DNA from: Candidatus Izimoplasma sp. ZiA1
GTDB taxonomy: Bacteria > Bacillota_I > Bacilli_A > Izemoplasmatales > Izemoplasmataceae
Assembly (NCBI GenBank): GCA_002285055.1
Contig: NQYJ01000011.1
Location: 1 to 53,548, forward strand
DNA: 53,548 nt
Reading direction: 5' to 3'
Shown: positions 1 to 8,982 of the stretch, in pieces
Layout: the number at the start of each line of letters is the position of its first letter
How positions within the stretch are numbered: the first letter of the stretch is position 1
Made by a program: the position numbers and the translations under genes
Notes under the pieces: generated by a model
Told to the model about the DNA's origin: nothing
Databases searched by the model: none
The model's input: the letters and a program-made list of their open reading frames with translations, nothing else

Positions 1-1
1 A

Positions 2-832
2 AATAAAACTGAACAGTTTATTGTAAATTTAAAGCAAGCAATAATCAAAATTCACTTAGAAACTGATACATTTGAACTATTTACTAATGAAATATATGAT
101 TTATATAGATTCTTATATAAAAATGTTTTAAGTGACTCTAAACTTCAGTTCCGAAAAATGGAAAACAAAAAAAAGAATAGAACATTTTTGAGTTCTAAGT
201 ATGTAAATAAAAGAGAAGAATTAGAAGATCTTATAAAAGAGTTTAAAAATGTAATTGATTCATCAACTTATGAGTCAAGCTTTGTTATTCTTAATTTTTA
301 TATAGATTTAATCAATATAAAACCATTTGTAGAAATGAATGATGAAATTGCATTAGTTGTCTTATATATATTGTTATTAGCTAATGGCTATGAGTCATAC
401 TATTTTGTTAGCTTTATGCAACTACTTCATGAAAACAAAGATACTTTTAAAAAAATCGTTTTAACAGCATCTTTTAACTGGGAAGAAGGGTTTGCACAAT
501 TATTACCGCTTCATAGATTTTTTAATAAACTTAGTCTAAAATCATTTGAAATATTAAATGAAATTATAAGAGATTATAATTTTGATAAACAACTTAATAA
601 ATCAAATAATATTGAGAACACAATAAATAAACTTGATGAAATATTTACCAAAGATGAAATAAGGATACAACATCCTTTTATAAGTGATTCTACTATCAAT
701 AGGACATTAAAGAGGATGAGAGATGATGATTTAATTCGGCCACTTGGTAAAGGCCGCGGAGCAAAATGGATTAAACTTTACAAAAGAGAAAATAAAAATA
801 AATTTTTTGAACAACTAAATTTAAAAATATAG
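2..832 (+). CDS. Degenerate Fic-fold protein with C-terminal winged helix (5' end outside window)
   Basis: The frame is open from the first bases, so the gene begins upstream; 276 residues are visible. The first Met in the window, at 158, has no ribosome site and lies mid-domain. The middle resembles a Fic domain: a helix, then IKPFVEMNDE (codons 317-346) where active Fic enzymes carry HPFxDGNGR, then a hydrophobic helix ending in LLANGY, as Fic proteins end in LLLKxGY. The catalytic His is replaced by Lys and the Gly-Asn-Gly-Arg part is lost, so AMP transfer is unlikely. The last 60 residues (ISDSTINRTLKRM, then GKGRGAKW) look like the winged helix often found at Fic C-termini. It ends 9 nt before the nadC start, so the two are probably co-transcribed. 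A regulatory role is inference. The family call rests on pattern resemblance only. Confidence 0.5.
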   Translation, partial: NKTEQFIVNLKQAIIKIHLETDTFELFTNEIYDLYRFLYKNVLSDSKLQFRKMENKKKNRTFLSSKYVNKREELEDLIKEFKNVIDSSTYESSFVILNFYIDLINIKPFVEMNDEIALVVLYILLLANGYESYYFVSFMQLLHENKDTFKKIVLTASFNWEEGFAQLLPLHRFFNKLSLKSFEILNEIIRDYNFDKQLNKSNNIENTINKLDEIFTKDEIRIQHPFISDSTINRTLKRMRDDDLIRPLGKGRGAKWIKLYKRENKNKFFEQLNLKI

Positions 833-841
833 GTGATGAAA

Positions 842-1669
842 ATGGATGAAAGAATAGATAAAATTATATTAAGTGCTTTAGAAGAAGATATTCCTTCAAT
901 TGATATTACAACTGATAATTTGCTAACTGACGAAATAAGTGAAGGTTATTTTATAGCTAAAGAAGATGGAATATTAAGTGGTGTTAGTGTCATGAAAAGA
1001 GTTTTTGAACTTGTTGATGATACTGTGTACATTAAAATCTTAAATGGTGATGGTGCTGCTGTAGAAGTTGGAGATGTAATCGCAATTATAAGTGGTAAAT
1101 CTAAATCAATTCTTAAAGGTGAACGAGTTTCACTTAATATTATGCAAAGAATGAGTGGTATTGCAACAAAAACAAAATCATTTGTAAGTGAAATAGAAAA
1201 TGATATTACAAAAATTTTAGATACTAGAAAAACTACACCTAATATGAGAATTCTAGAAAAAAAGGCTGTTGTAGATGGTGGAGGCATAAACCATAGGTAT
1301 AGTTTGAGTGATCAAGTTTTAATTAAGGATAATCATATTAAAGCCGCAAAAACAATCACAAACGCAGTAAAAATTATCAAAGAAAAAGTAGATGCAAATG
1401 TCAAAATCGAAGTTGAAGTTGAAACTTATGATCAGTTCTTAGAGGCTCTTAGTACTGAATGTGACATTATCATGCTTGATAATATGGATTTAGAATTAAC
1501 TAAACGATGCGTTAATACTAACTCAGGTAGAAAAAAATTAGAAGCATCAGGAAATATGACAATTGATAGAATTAAAGCTGTTTCTGAGACGTTAGTTGAC
1601 TTCATAAGTGTAGGAGCTTTAACGCACTCAGTTAACTCGCTAGATATTAGTCTAAAATTTAATAAGTAG
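842..1669 (+). CDS. nadC: Nicotinate-nucleotide pyrophosphorylase (carboxylating)
   Basis: Quinolinate phosphoribosyltransferase converts quinolinate and PRPP to nicotinate mononucleotide, CO2 and pyrophosphate in de novo NAD synthesis. The family signature LDTRKTTPNMR followed by EKKAVVDGGGINHR is intact, as are KDNHIK and the late (I/M)LDNM motif that lines the phosphate site. At 275 aa it has the usual full length. Start choice: AGGTGAT at 831-837 fits ATG 842. The GTG at 833 and ATG at 836 lie inside that ribosome site. It follows the Fic-like gene and is spaced 9 nt from argS. nadA and nadB are not in the window. Confidence 0.95.
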   Translation: MDERIDKIILSALEEDIPSIDITTDNLLTDEISEGYFIAKEDGILSGVSVMKRVFELVDDTVYIKILNGDGAAVEVGDVIAIISGKSKSILKGERVSLNIMQRMSGIATKTKSFVSEIENDITKILDTRKTTPNMRILEKKAVVDGGGINHRYSLSDQVLIKDNHIKAAKTITNAVKIIKEKVDANVKIEVEVETYDQFLEALSTECDIIMLDNMDLELTKRCVNTNSGRKKLEASGNMTIDRIKAVSETLVDFISVGALTHSVNSLDISLKFNK

Positions 1670-1678
1670 AGGTGAATC

Positions 1679-3331
1679 ATGAAACTAAATGAATTATTAG
1701 AAAAAATAAAGAATGAATTTAATAATGTTCTTAACGAACTAGAATATAATGAACATCAAGTTGAAGTCGTTTTAGAAACACCAAAGGATAAAGTTAATGG
1801 AGATTATTCAACAAATTTAGCAATGAGATTGGCTAAACCACTTAGAAAAAATCCTTTTGTTATTGCTGAAGAAGTTGTTAATAAATTCAATAAAGATTCA
1901 ATCTTTGTAACAAAAATTGAAGTCGCAAGACCTGGATTTATTAATCTATATTTAGACAAAAGTTTTCTTCTTGACACTATAAATGATGTGTTAAATAATG
2001 ACTCAGATTATGGTAATAGTTCAATAGGCGAAAATGACCACGTCAATATTGAGTTCGTTAGTGTAAACCCAACAGGTGCATTACACATCGGGCATGCAAG
2101 AGGTGCTGCTGCGGGAGACTCAATGTCTAGAATTATGAAAAAAGCCGGATACGAAGTAACAAAAGAGTATTATGTTAATGATGGTGGAAACCAAATACAC
2201 AATTTGACTCTAACAGTTATAGAACGTTACAAAGAATTATACGGAATGCCGTTTGCTATCCCTGAAGACGGATATCACGGACCTGAAATTATTGGTATTG
2301 CTCAGAAAATTATTGATGAGTTCGGAGATAAATTCTTAACTAATGAGGATTTCGAATTTATTAAAGAATATAGTGTTAATGCGCTTTTAGACATTTTAAA
2401 AGCTGATCTTCATGAGTTTAGAGTTGACTTTGATGTTTGGTTTAGTGAGAAATCATTATATGAAAAAGGTGAAGTTAAAAAGACCGTTGACTTCCTTAAG
2501 GAAAATGATTTTACATATGAAGAAGATGGTGCATTATGGCTAAAAACATCAAATTACAACGATGAAAAAGACCGTGTTATTGTTAAGAGTGATGGATTAT
2601 ATACATATCTAACTCCTGACGTTGCATATCATAAGAATAAATTATCAAGAGGTTATACTAAACTAATAGATATACTTGGTGGAGACCATCATGGTTATAT
2701 TGACCGTTTAAAAGCTGCCATTGAAATGGTTGGAGGAAAAAGCGATTTACTTGATGTGGAGATTTTACAAATGGTAAAAGTTATCCAAGACGGTGTAGAA
2801 GTTAAAATGAGTAAAAGAAGTGGTAAAGCAATTACATTAAAAGACCTGATAGACGATGTGGGTGTTGATCCAATTAGATATTTCTTTGCCGCTAGAAGTT
2901 TAAATACACATATGGATTTAGACTTAGATTTAGCTTTAAAACAAACAAATGAAAACCCTGTTTACTATGTACAGTACGCTAATGCTAGAATAAACAGTTT
3001 GTTTAATCAAGCAATTTCAAAAGGTTATGACTTATCTAATTTACCAACAAGCTTTACAACTATAAAAAATGATAAAGCTTTTGACTTATTAAGTCATATT
3101 GCTAATTATCAATCAATTATCGAAACATCTGCATTACAAAGAACACCACATAAATTAACTAACTACATATATAACTTAGCTACTATGTTTCACAGTTTAT
3201 ACAATGATGAGGTTTTCATTAAAGATGATGAAACTTATACACTTGAAAGAATTGCCTTATTAAAAGCTATAAAAATTGTATTATTAAACGGACTACAACT
3301 AATAGGAGTAAGTGCTCCTGAAAAAATGTAA
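1679..3331 (+). CDS. argS: Arginyl-tRNA synthetase
   Basis: Class I aminoacyl-tRNA synthetase charging tRNA-Arg in the cytosol. It has the N-terminal tRNA-recognition (Add-1) region in roughly residues 1-90, HIGH as HIGH at residues 136-139 (GALHIGHARGAA), KMSK at 376-379 followed by RSGKAITL, and a C-terminal DALR-type anticodon-binding helical domain. Having a canonical KMSK is normal for the bacterial short form, and 550 aa is typical. A GAGGTGA ribosome site lies 4 nt before the ATG. It sits between nadC and recJ with short gaps, so it is probably in the same transcript. Confidence 0.97.
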   Translation: MKLNELLEKIKNEFNNVLNELEYNEHQVEVVLETPKDKVNGDYSTNLAMRLAKPLRKNPFVIAEEVVNKFNKDSIFVTKIEVARPGFINLYLDKSFLLDTINDVLNNDSDYGNSSIGENDHVNIEFVSVNPTGALHIGHARGAAAGDSMSRIMKKAGYEVTKEYYVNDGGNQIHNLTLTVIERYKELYGMPFAIPEDGYHGPEIIGIAQKIIDEFGDKFLTNEDFEFIKEYSVNALLDILKADLHEFRVDFDVWFSEKSLYEKGEVKKTVDFLKENDFTYEEDGALWLKTSNYNDEKDRVIVKSDGLYTYLTPDVAYHKNKLSRGYTKLIDILGGDHHGYIDRLKAAIEMVGGKSDLLDVEILQMVKVIQDGVEVKMSKRSGKAITLKDLIDDVGVDPIRYFFAARSLNTHMDLDLDLALKQTNENPVYYVQYANARINSLFNQAISKGYDLSNLPTSFTTIKNDKAFDLLSHIANYQSIIETSALQRTPHKLTNYIYNLATMFHSLYNDEVFIKDDETYTLERIALLKAIKIVLLNGLQLIGVSAPEKM

Positions 3332-3348
3332 TAAATAGAGGTGCTATG

Positions 3349-4929
3349 ATGGAAAATTGGAAAGTAAAAAATAAAGAACTTAATCAAAAAAATCTTGTTG
3401 AGCAAATTTATCTACAACGAGGAATAAATAACTACATTGAATTATTTAATCTTGGTGTTAGTGATTTACATGATCCTTTCAAAATGCATGATATGCAGAA
3501 GGTTGTTGATAGATTAAAAAAAGCTATAGATTTAGAGGAAAAAATTCTAGTTTATGGAGATTATGATGTTGATGGAATCACTGCAACATACATAATGTAT
3601 AAAACACTTCAAGATTTAGGTGCTTTAGTTTATTATCAAATTCCATCTCGCTTTGATAACGGTTATGGTTTAAGTGAGGAAAAAGCCTTAGAAATAATTA
3701 ATGATGATTTTGAAGTTGTAATTACAGTAGATAATGGAATTAAATCACATTTAGAAGCAGATTTATTTTTAAAAAATCAAGTTGATTTAATAATTACTGA
3801 TCATCATGAAAGAGAGGTTAACCTACCCAAAGCTTTTGCTATAGTGCATACAGAACTTTCAGATTACCCATTTAAGCCCTTAGCAGGAGTAGGAGTTGCT
3901 TTTAAATTATCACAAGCATTAATTGGTGAAAAAGCTCTTGAGTTAGTTGATATTGCTAGTCTAGGAACAATAGCTGATATGATGCCTTTGATAGATGAAA
4001 ACAGAGCGATTGTTAATCTTGGATTGAGTAGACTTGCAAAAACAAAAAATATTGGGTTAAAAAAACTGATTCAGTTTTTAAATTTAACATTACCCTCAAT
4101 AAGTGATGTACAATTTAAAATTGCTCCACGTTTAAACGCTTGTGGGAGAATGGAAAGTGCTCATCTTGCTGTAGAACTACTACTTAGTGAATCAGAAAGA
4201 GAAGCTAATCAAATTCTTAAAAAAATTGAGGATTTAAATAATACAAGAAAAAAAATAACATCCTATTTGCATGAGTTATCAAACTCAAAAATAGATAAAA
4301 CATCTCATGCTAATATTGTAAGCTCTAAGGAAATGCATGAAGGAATTATTGGAATAGTTGCTTCGAAAATTGCAAATCAAACTAACAAAGTCACTGTTGT
4401 ACTTAAAGAAACAAAAACAACCTTTAAAGGTAGTATCAGAAGTTATCAAAACTTTGATTTGATTGAAGCTTTAAAAAAACTATCACCATATTTAATCAAA
4501 TTTGGTGGTCATCAAAATGCTGCAGGACTTGAAATGAAGAAGGAAAACTATGAAGCTTTTAAAAAAGGTTTTTTAGATTTGGTTCCAAAAAATTTCACAA
4601 AGAAAGATATGCATGCCGAGGGCTATATCGACATATATAACTTAGATATTCAAGAAATTATTAACTTAGATCAATATGATTTAAAAGACTCATTATTTAT
4701 TTTTGAAAACTGTGAAATTAAGAATCGATATTTACTTAGTGATTCGCATTCAAAAATAGTTCTATCTAATAATGTCGAAGCAATAGCTTTCAACAACAAA
4801 AAACTATTTTTTGATACTGCTTTAGCATCTAAAATCACCTTTTTAGGTAGATTAGATGTCAACTTCTATCGAAATTTTCCAAAAAAAATAATCTTAATTG
4901 ATGACTATTTTATTATCGAAAGTAAATAA
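3349..4929 (+). CDS. recJ: Single-stranded-DNA-specific exonuclease RecJ
   Basis: 5'-3' ssDNA exonuclease of the DHH phosphoesterase superfamily, acting in recombination and repair. Visible motifs are motif I YGDYDVDG (near residue 70), the metal-binding DHH at residues 151-153, the RLNACGRM motif, and DHHA1 GGHQNAAGLEM in the C-terminal half. At 526 aa it matches the short E. coli-like form and lacks the long C-terminal extension of Bacillus RecJ. ATG 3349 is preferred to the adjacent ATG 3346 because AGAGGTG at 3337-3343 is too close to the latter. It heads the recJ-apt-rel-dtd order conserved in Gram-positive bacteria. Confidence 0.95.
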   Translation: MENWKVKNKELNQKNLVEQIYLQRGINNYIELFNLGVSDLHDPFKMHDMQKVVDRLKKAIDLEEKILVYGDYDVDGITATYIMYKTLQDLGALVYYQIPSRFDNGYGLSEEKALEIINDDFEVVITVDNGIKSHLEADLFLKNQVDLIITDHHEREVNLPKAFAIVHTELSDYPFKPLAGVGVAFKLSQALIGEKALELVDIASLGTIADMMPLIDENRAIVNLGLSRLAKTKNIGLKKLIQFLNLTLPSISDVQFKIAPRLNACGRMESAHLAVELLLSESEREANQILKKIEDLNNTRKKITSYLHELSNSKIDKTSHANIVSSKEMHEGIIGIVASKIANQTNKVTVVLKETKTTFKGSIRSYQNFDLIEALKKLSPYLIKFGGHQNAAGLEMKKENYEAFKKGFLDLVPKNFTKKDMHAEGYIDIYNLDIQEIINLDQYDLKDSLFIFENCEIKNRYLLSDSHSKIVLSNNVEAIAFNNKKLFFDTALASKITFLGRLDVNFYRNFPKKIILIDDYFIIESK

Positions 4930-4941
4930 ATACTAAAAATT

Positions 4942-4950
4942 TGCTATAAT
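4942..4950 (+). promoter_or_regulatory. Extended -10 promoter of apt
   Basis: TGCTATAAT, a perfect extended -10 (TGnTATAAT), lies 32 nt before the apt start codon. No convincing -35 is visible. Apt-rel-dtd may therefore be transcribed independently of recJ. Confidence 0.6.
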
Positions 4951-4981
4951 ATATATATATGATAAACATGGAGGAATAAAA

Positions 4982-5494
4982 ATGAATTTAAAAAACTATA
5001 TTGCTGATGTACCAAACTTTCCAAAAGAAGGAATTATGTTTAGAGATATTACACCATTAATTGGTAATGGTGAAGCTTTTAAACATGCTACACAATTATT
5101 TGTTGATTTTACAAAAGAAATCGGAACAGACATTATTGTTGGACCTGATGCGCGTGGATTTATCTTTGGATGTCCAGTTGCTACACAATTAGGATTAGGT
5201 TTTGTACCTGTTAGAAAACCTAATAAACTACCAAGAGAAACAGTTGAGTTTAGTTACGATTTAGAATATGGAAGTAACACATTATGTATGCATAAAGACG
5301 ATATAAAACCAGGTCAAAGAGTTTTAATTATTGATGATTTACTAGCAACTGGTGGAACTATCGAGGCTACAATTAAATTAGTAGAATCAAGTGGTGGAAT
5401 CGTTGCTGGAATCGCGTTTTTAATTGAGTTAGAAGATTTAAATGGTAGAGAAAAATTAGAAGGATATAAAGTTTTATCATTAATGAAATACTAA
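4982..5494 (+). CDS. apt: Adenine phosphoribosyltransferase
   Basis: Purine salvage enzyme converting adenine and PRPP to AMP. The PRPP-binding loop [13 protein letters not shown] occupies residues 114-126, and the N-terminal [14 protein letters not shown] signature is typical of type I APRTs. The length of 170 aa is standard. GGAGG lies 8 nt before the ATG. It is followed 12 nt later by rel, as in Bacillus. With comEB and deoB elsewhere in the window it belongs to the nucleotide and nucleoside salvage capacity of this organism. Confidence 0.96.
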   Translation: MNLKNYIADVPNFPKEGIMFRDITPLIGNGEAFKHATQLFVDFTKEIGTDIIVGPDARGFIFGCPVATQLGLGFVPVRKPNKLPRETVEFSYDLEYGSNTLCMHKDDIKPGQRVLIIDDLLATGGTIEATIKLVESSGGIVAGIAFLIELEDLNGREKLEGYKVLSLMKY

Positions 5495-5506
5495 GGTCGT
5501 GATGAT

Positions 5507-7675
5507 ATGAGAACCCCAGACTTCAATAACTTAAAAGAAATTATCGAAAATTACATAACTAATAAAGAGCATCTTCAATTAATTGAAGATGCTTATAACT
5601 ATGCATATAACAAGCATAAAGGACAATTACGAAAAAGTGGTGAGCAGTATATTGTTCATCCGCTTGATGTTGCGATAATTTTAGCAGAGTATCATACAGA
5701 TCCAACAACTATAATATCTGGATTACTTCATGATGTAATCGAGGATACTGATGCAACATACGAGGAAGTAAAAGTTATGTTTGGGGAAGAAGTAGCACTT
5801 TTAACAGAAGGTGTTACAAAATTAGGACAGTATAAGTTTAAAGGTAATACGACTGAGGATGAAAAACTTCAGAATCAAGCCAAAAACTATCAAAAAATGC
5901 TTTTGGCAATGGCAAAAGATATCAGAGTAATTATTGTTAAACTAGCTGATAGACTTAACAATATTAGAACATTGAAACATTTGCCTGATGTTAAACAAAA
6001 AAGAATCGCTACTGAAACTATGGAAATTTATGCGCCTTTAGCACACCGTTTAGGGATGAACGTGATGAAGGCTGAACTTGAAGATACTTCATTTAAATAT
6101 ATTAATCCTGAGGACTACAGAAGAATAGCCAAAATGATTAATGAAACAAAACAAAGTCGTGAAGATGACTTAGAAATTATGCAAACAAATTTAACATATT
6201 TATTATCTGAAAATAATGTTAAAAGTAATATAAAAGGCCGAATTAAAAATATTTACTCAGTATACAAAAAAATGAGTGATAGGAAAAAAGACTTTGAAGA
6301 TATTTTTGATTTATTAGCATTAAGAGTTGTAGTTGATTCAATTGAACTATGTTATGGTTCAATTGGGATAATACATTCTAAATGGACACCAATCCCAAAT
6401 AGATTTAAAGACTATATCGCAATGCCAAAACCTAACTTGTATCAATCACTTCATACTTCAGTTATCGCAAACGGTAAAGTTTATGAAGTTCAGATTAGAA
6501 CTAAGGAAATGGATGAAATTGCTGAGTATGGAGTAGCAGCTCATTGGGCATATAAAGAAAACACTACTACAAGAATGACTGATTTAGTTTCTCAAAAACT
6601 TAAATGGTATGGTGATTTAATCAAATTTACTAAAGAAAGTGAAAATGATTCAGACGTCTTAAACCTTTTGAAAGAAGACATTTTTCATTCTAACGTATAT
6701 GTATTTACACCTAATGGAGATATTATTGATTTGCCTGCAGGATCAACACCATTAGATTTTGCTTTTAGGATTCATACTCAAGTAGGTATTAGTACTGTAG
6801 GGGCAATTGTTAATGGTAGGATTGTACCACTTGAATACGAGCTTGTAACAGGTGATATTGTTAATATCAAAACTTCTAAAAATTCTTTTGGACCTAACGA
6901 TAACTGGTTAAAAATTGTTAAAACATCAAACGCAAAATCAAAAATAAAAAACTACTTAAATAAGCAAAGACGTGATGTTTTAATCGAAATGGGTAAAGAA
7001 GATTATTTAAAAGTAATACAACAAAGAAATGTCACTATTAATCTAACTGATGAAATAATTGATGAGTTGTTTAACCAAAAAGGAGCTAAAACTGTAGAGG
7101 ATTTATACTTCGAGATTGGTAAAAACACAATAAGTCCTAACAGTGCGGTTAACTGGCTTCTTGGTGAAGAAAAAACTTCAGATAATGATTTAATTGAAGC
7201 TATAAACAGAAATGTCTATATTGATAAAAAATCAGATAGCAATGTTGTTGTTGAAGGATTAGATAATCCATCAATAAAACTATCTAATTGTTGTTCACCA
7301 ATACCTGGTGATCGTATTACTGGTTATATATCTAAGGGTGTAGGTATTGCTGTCCATAGGACTAGATGTAATAACTTACAAAAATTAGATAAAAACCGCT
7401 ACATTGATGTTTTATGGGGTAATGATAAAAAGAAAACATATCCTGTAAATATCAAATTGATTGTCTCTAATCGAGATAATGTTCTTGCTGAAATTATAAA
7501 CTCAATTACATCAACTAGAGGTAAGGTTCTACAAGTAGCAGCTTCAACTAACAAACGAGAAGAAGGCGTAATTAAGATTAAATTAGAAGTTCACAATAAA
7601 GAGGAACTTGAGAATATAATTCTAAATTTAAAGAAAATAAATAGTATCTATTCTATTGAGAGGCTGATGAAATAA
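5507..7675 (+). CDS. rel: Bifunctional (p)ppGpp synthetase/hydrolase Rel
   Basis: Makes and degrades the stringent alarmone ppGpp. Domain order: HD hydrolase (HPLDVA, then GLLHDVIEDTD, roughly residues 45-90), synthetase (roughly 240-350), TGS (roughly 395-455, VFTPNGDIIDLP), a zinc-finger-like linker (NCCSPIPGD) and C-terminal ACT. HDxxED is intact and the synthetase loop reads RFKD at residues 299-302, the RxKD form of bifunctional Rel/SpoT enzymes rather than the (E/R)FDD of synthesis-only RelA. So both activities are expected. Full length at 722 aa. The 5' coding region contains a perfect 24-nt palindrome (5569-5592). Its stop codon shares a base with the dtd start. Confidence 0.96.
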   Translation: MRTPDFNNLKEIIENYITNKEHLQLIEDAYNYAYNKHKGQLRKSGEQYIVHPLDVAIILAEYHTDPTTIISGLLHDVIEDTDATYEEVKVMFGEEVALLTEGVTKLGQYKFKGNTTEDEKLQNQAKNYQKMLLAMAKDIRVIIVKLADRLNNIRTLKHLPDVKQKRIATETMEIYAPLAHRLGMNVMKAELEDTSFKYINPEDYRRIAKMINETKQSREDDLEIMQTNLTYLLSENNVKSNIKGRIKNIYSVYKKMSDRKKDFEDIFDLLALRVVVDSIELCYGSIGIIHSKWTPIPNRFKDYIAMPKPNLYQSLHTSVIANGKVYEVQIRTKEMDEIAEYGVAAHWAYKENTTTRMTDLVSQKLKWYGDLIKFTKESENDSDVLNLLKEDIFHSNVYVFTPNGDIIDLPAGSTPLDFAFRIHTQVGISTVGAIVNGRIVPLEYELVTGDIVNIKTSKNSFGPNDNWLKIVKTSNAKSKIKNYLNKQRRDVLIEMGKEDYLKVIQQRNVTINLTDEIIDELFNQKGAKTVEDLYFEIGKNTISPNSAVNWLLGEEKTSDNDLIEAINRNVYIDKKSDSNVVVEGLDNPSIKLSNCCSPIPGDRITGYISKGVGIAVHRTRCNNLQKLDKNRYIDVLWGNDKKKTYPVNIKLIVSNRDNVLAEIINSITSTRGKVLQVAASTNKREEGVIKIKLEVHNKEELENIILNLKKINSIYSIERLMK

Positions 7676-8133
7676 TGAAAGTCGTAATCCAAAGAGTAAC
7701 AAACGCTTCATGTAAAGTTGATGGAAAAGTTATTTCAAGCATAAAAAATGGATTATTATTATTTGTTGGGTTAACACATGGAGATAATATTGATAATATA
7801 AAATACCACGCAAAAAAAATCGCAAACATGAGAATTTTTGAAGATGAAGAACAAAAATTAAACAAATCTGTGATGGATGTTAATGGTGAAATCCTTTCAA
7901 TATCACAGTTTACATTATACGCATCAACAAAAAAAGGTAATCGTCCTGGATTTACCGATGCTTTAGAGCCGATATTAGCTAAAAAACTATATCATCAGTT
8001 TAATAATATTTTAGAGTCTGAGTATAAAATTAACACTCTTGCGGGTGAATTTGGAGCGCATATGGAAATCGAACTAATAAATGATGGACCCGTAACAATA
8101 ATCTTGGAGGATATAGACAATGCAAAGAGTTAG
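7675..8133 (+). CDS. dtd: D-aminoacyl-tRNA deacylase
   Basis: Hydrolyses D-aminoacyl-tRNA (and glycyl-tRNA-Ala) to keep D-amino acids out of protein. The two family motifs are visible: SQFTL at residues 77-81, carrying the active-site Thr, and NDGPVT at 136-141. The length of 152 aa is normal. Its ATG overlaps the rel stop codon by one base (TAATG), so translation is coupled. The 3' end overlaps the next gene by 14 nt. Confidence 0.96.
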   Translation: MKVVIQRVTNASCKVDGKVISSIKNGLLLFVGLTHGDNIDNIKYHAKKIANMRIFEDEEQKLNKSVMDVNGEILSISQFTLYASTKKGNRPGFTDALEPILAKKLYHQFNNILESEYKINTLAGEFGAHMEIELINDGPVTIILEDIDNAKS

Positions 8134-8716
8134 CTTGCCAAATCTTCATACAAAAAGATTACTTTTAAGACCAATAACTCTAGATGATGTTGCTGATGTT
8201 TTTGAATATGCTAAGGACCCTCAAGTTGGACCTAATGCTGGATGGAAACCGCACGAAGACATCGAAGAAACTTTTGAATTTGTTAGGTATGCAATCAAAA
8301 AAAGAGATTATGGACAACCAGGAATATATGCAATTGTTCATAAGGAACATAATAAAGTTATCGGAACAATTGAAGTTCATACCTATCGTGTATTTAAAGG
8401 TGAAATCGGTTTTGTATTAAACCCTAACTACTGGAACCAAGGAATTATAACAGAAGCTTCAAAAGCACTAATTATTTATGCATTTGAAATCCTTTGTCTT
8501 AAACGTTTAACATATGGCTATTTTCCATTTAACGAACGTTCAAAAGCGGTTTGTAAAAAGCTTGGATTTAAAGAAGAAGGATATATGCGAAATAAATTTA
8601 TGAATTACGCAAATGAAGTTTTAGATGAAGTAGTTTCATCATTAACTGATGATGATTACCATAATGGATATCTAGATTGGGTTAAAGACTTTAAAAAGGA
8701 CTTATTTATTGACTAG
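8120..8716 (+). CDS. GNAT-family N-acetyltransferase (RimJ/RimL-like)
   Basis: An acetyl-CoA-dependent acyltransferase. The opening HTKRLLLRPITLDD and central GEIGFVLNPNYWNQGI match the RimJ/RimL-type acetyltransferase_3 family, with an acetyl-CoA-binding strand-turn-helix at roughly residues 95-115 and the late ERSKAVCKKLGF motif. The substrate (ribosomal protein, other protein N-terminus or small molecule) cannot be told. GGAGGA at 8105-8110 supports the start, which lies inside the dtd 3' end, so it is the last gene of that operon. Its stop codon is inside the -35 box of the hisS promoter. Confidence 0.8.
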   Translation: MQRVSLPNLHTKRLLLRPITLDDVADVFEYAKDPQVGPNAGWKPHEDIEETFEFVRYAIKKRDYGQPGIYAIVHKEHNKVIGTIEVHTYRVFKGEIGFVLNPNYWNQGIITEASKALIIYAFEILCLKRLTYGYFPFNERSKAVCKKLGFKEEGYMRNKFMNYANEVLDEVVSSLTDDDYHNGYLDWVKDFKKDLFID

Positions 8717-8737
8717 ACGCTAATTTAGTTATATAAT
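8709..8737 (+). promoter_or_regulatory. Promoter of the hisS-aspS T-box operon
   Basis: TTGACT (8709-8714), a 17-nt spacer and TATAAT (8732-8737) form a near-consensus vegetative promoter. Transcription would start near 8744, just upstream of T-box stem I. The -35 overlaps the stop codon of the preceding GNAT gene. Confidence 0.85.
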
Positions 8738-8744
8738 CACTATT

Positions 8745-8965
8745 GTAAACCTACGAAAAAGAATAGTATGATTTTAATTGTTTTACTAGAGAAAGATACA
8801 CTAGGTGGAAGTATCTAAAATATATGAATCAGAAGACACTTTTGAGGGCTTTTTTGAAAATTAGTAGAAAAAGACGTTTCCTGCGTTAAAGGCTAGTGCT
8901 AGATTTCTAGAACTAAGGTGGTACCGCGGATAATTCGCCCTTAGATTAAGGGCGATTTTTTTATA
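8745..8965 (+). ncRNA. T-box riboswitch leader of hisS-aspS
   Basis: A tRNA-sensing leader that controls termination before hisS. Stem I has AGTA (8765-8768) followed by TGATT, which pairs with AATCA (8827-8831). A distal hairpin pairs AGATAC (8794-8799) with GTATCT (8811-8816). Right after the upper helix comes GAA (8832-8834), then GACAC (8835-8839), where the specifier should lie: GAC (Asp), with CAC (His) overlapping. The T-box core AAGGTGGTACCGCGG is at 8915-8929; TGGT (8919-8922) would pair with the tRNA acceptor end. The antiterminator pairs CTAAGG (8913-8918) with CCTTAG (8939-8944), excluding the terminator CGCCCTTA/TAAGGGCG (8936-8943/8947-8954) with its T run. Confidence 0.93.
8935..8963 (+). 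terminator. Regulated T-box terminator
   Basis: An 8-bp GC-containing stem (CGCCCTTA / TAAGGGCG, loop GAT) followed by a run of eight T. It shares its left arm with the antiterminator, so uncharged tRNA binding would open it. Confidence 0.92.
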
Positions 8966-8982
8966 AAAAAAGGAGTGATATT

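Noticed and set aside
946..1287. Hydrophobic open frame on the minus strand opposite nadC
   Set aside because: nadC is unambiguous on the plus strand; the antisense frame has no supported start or homology.
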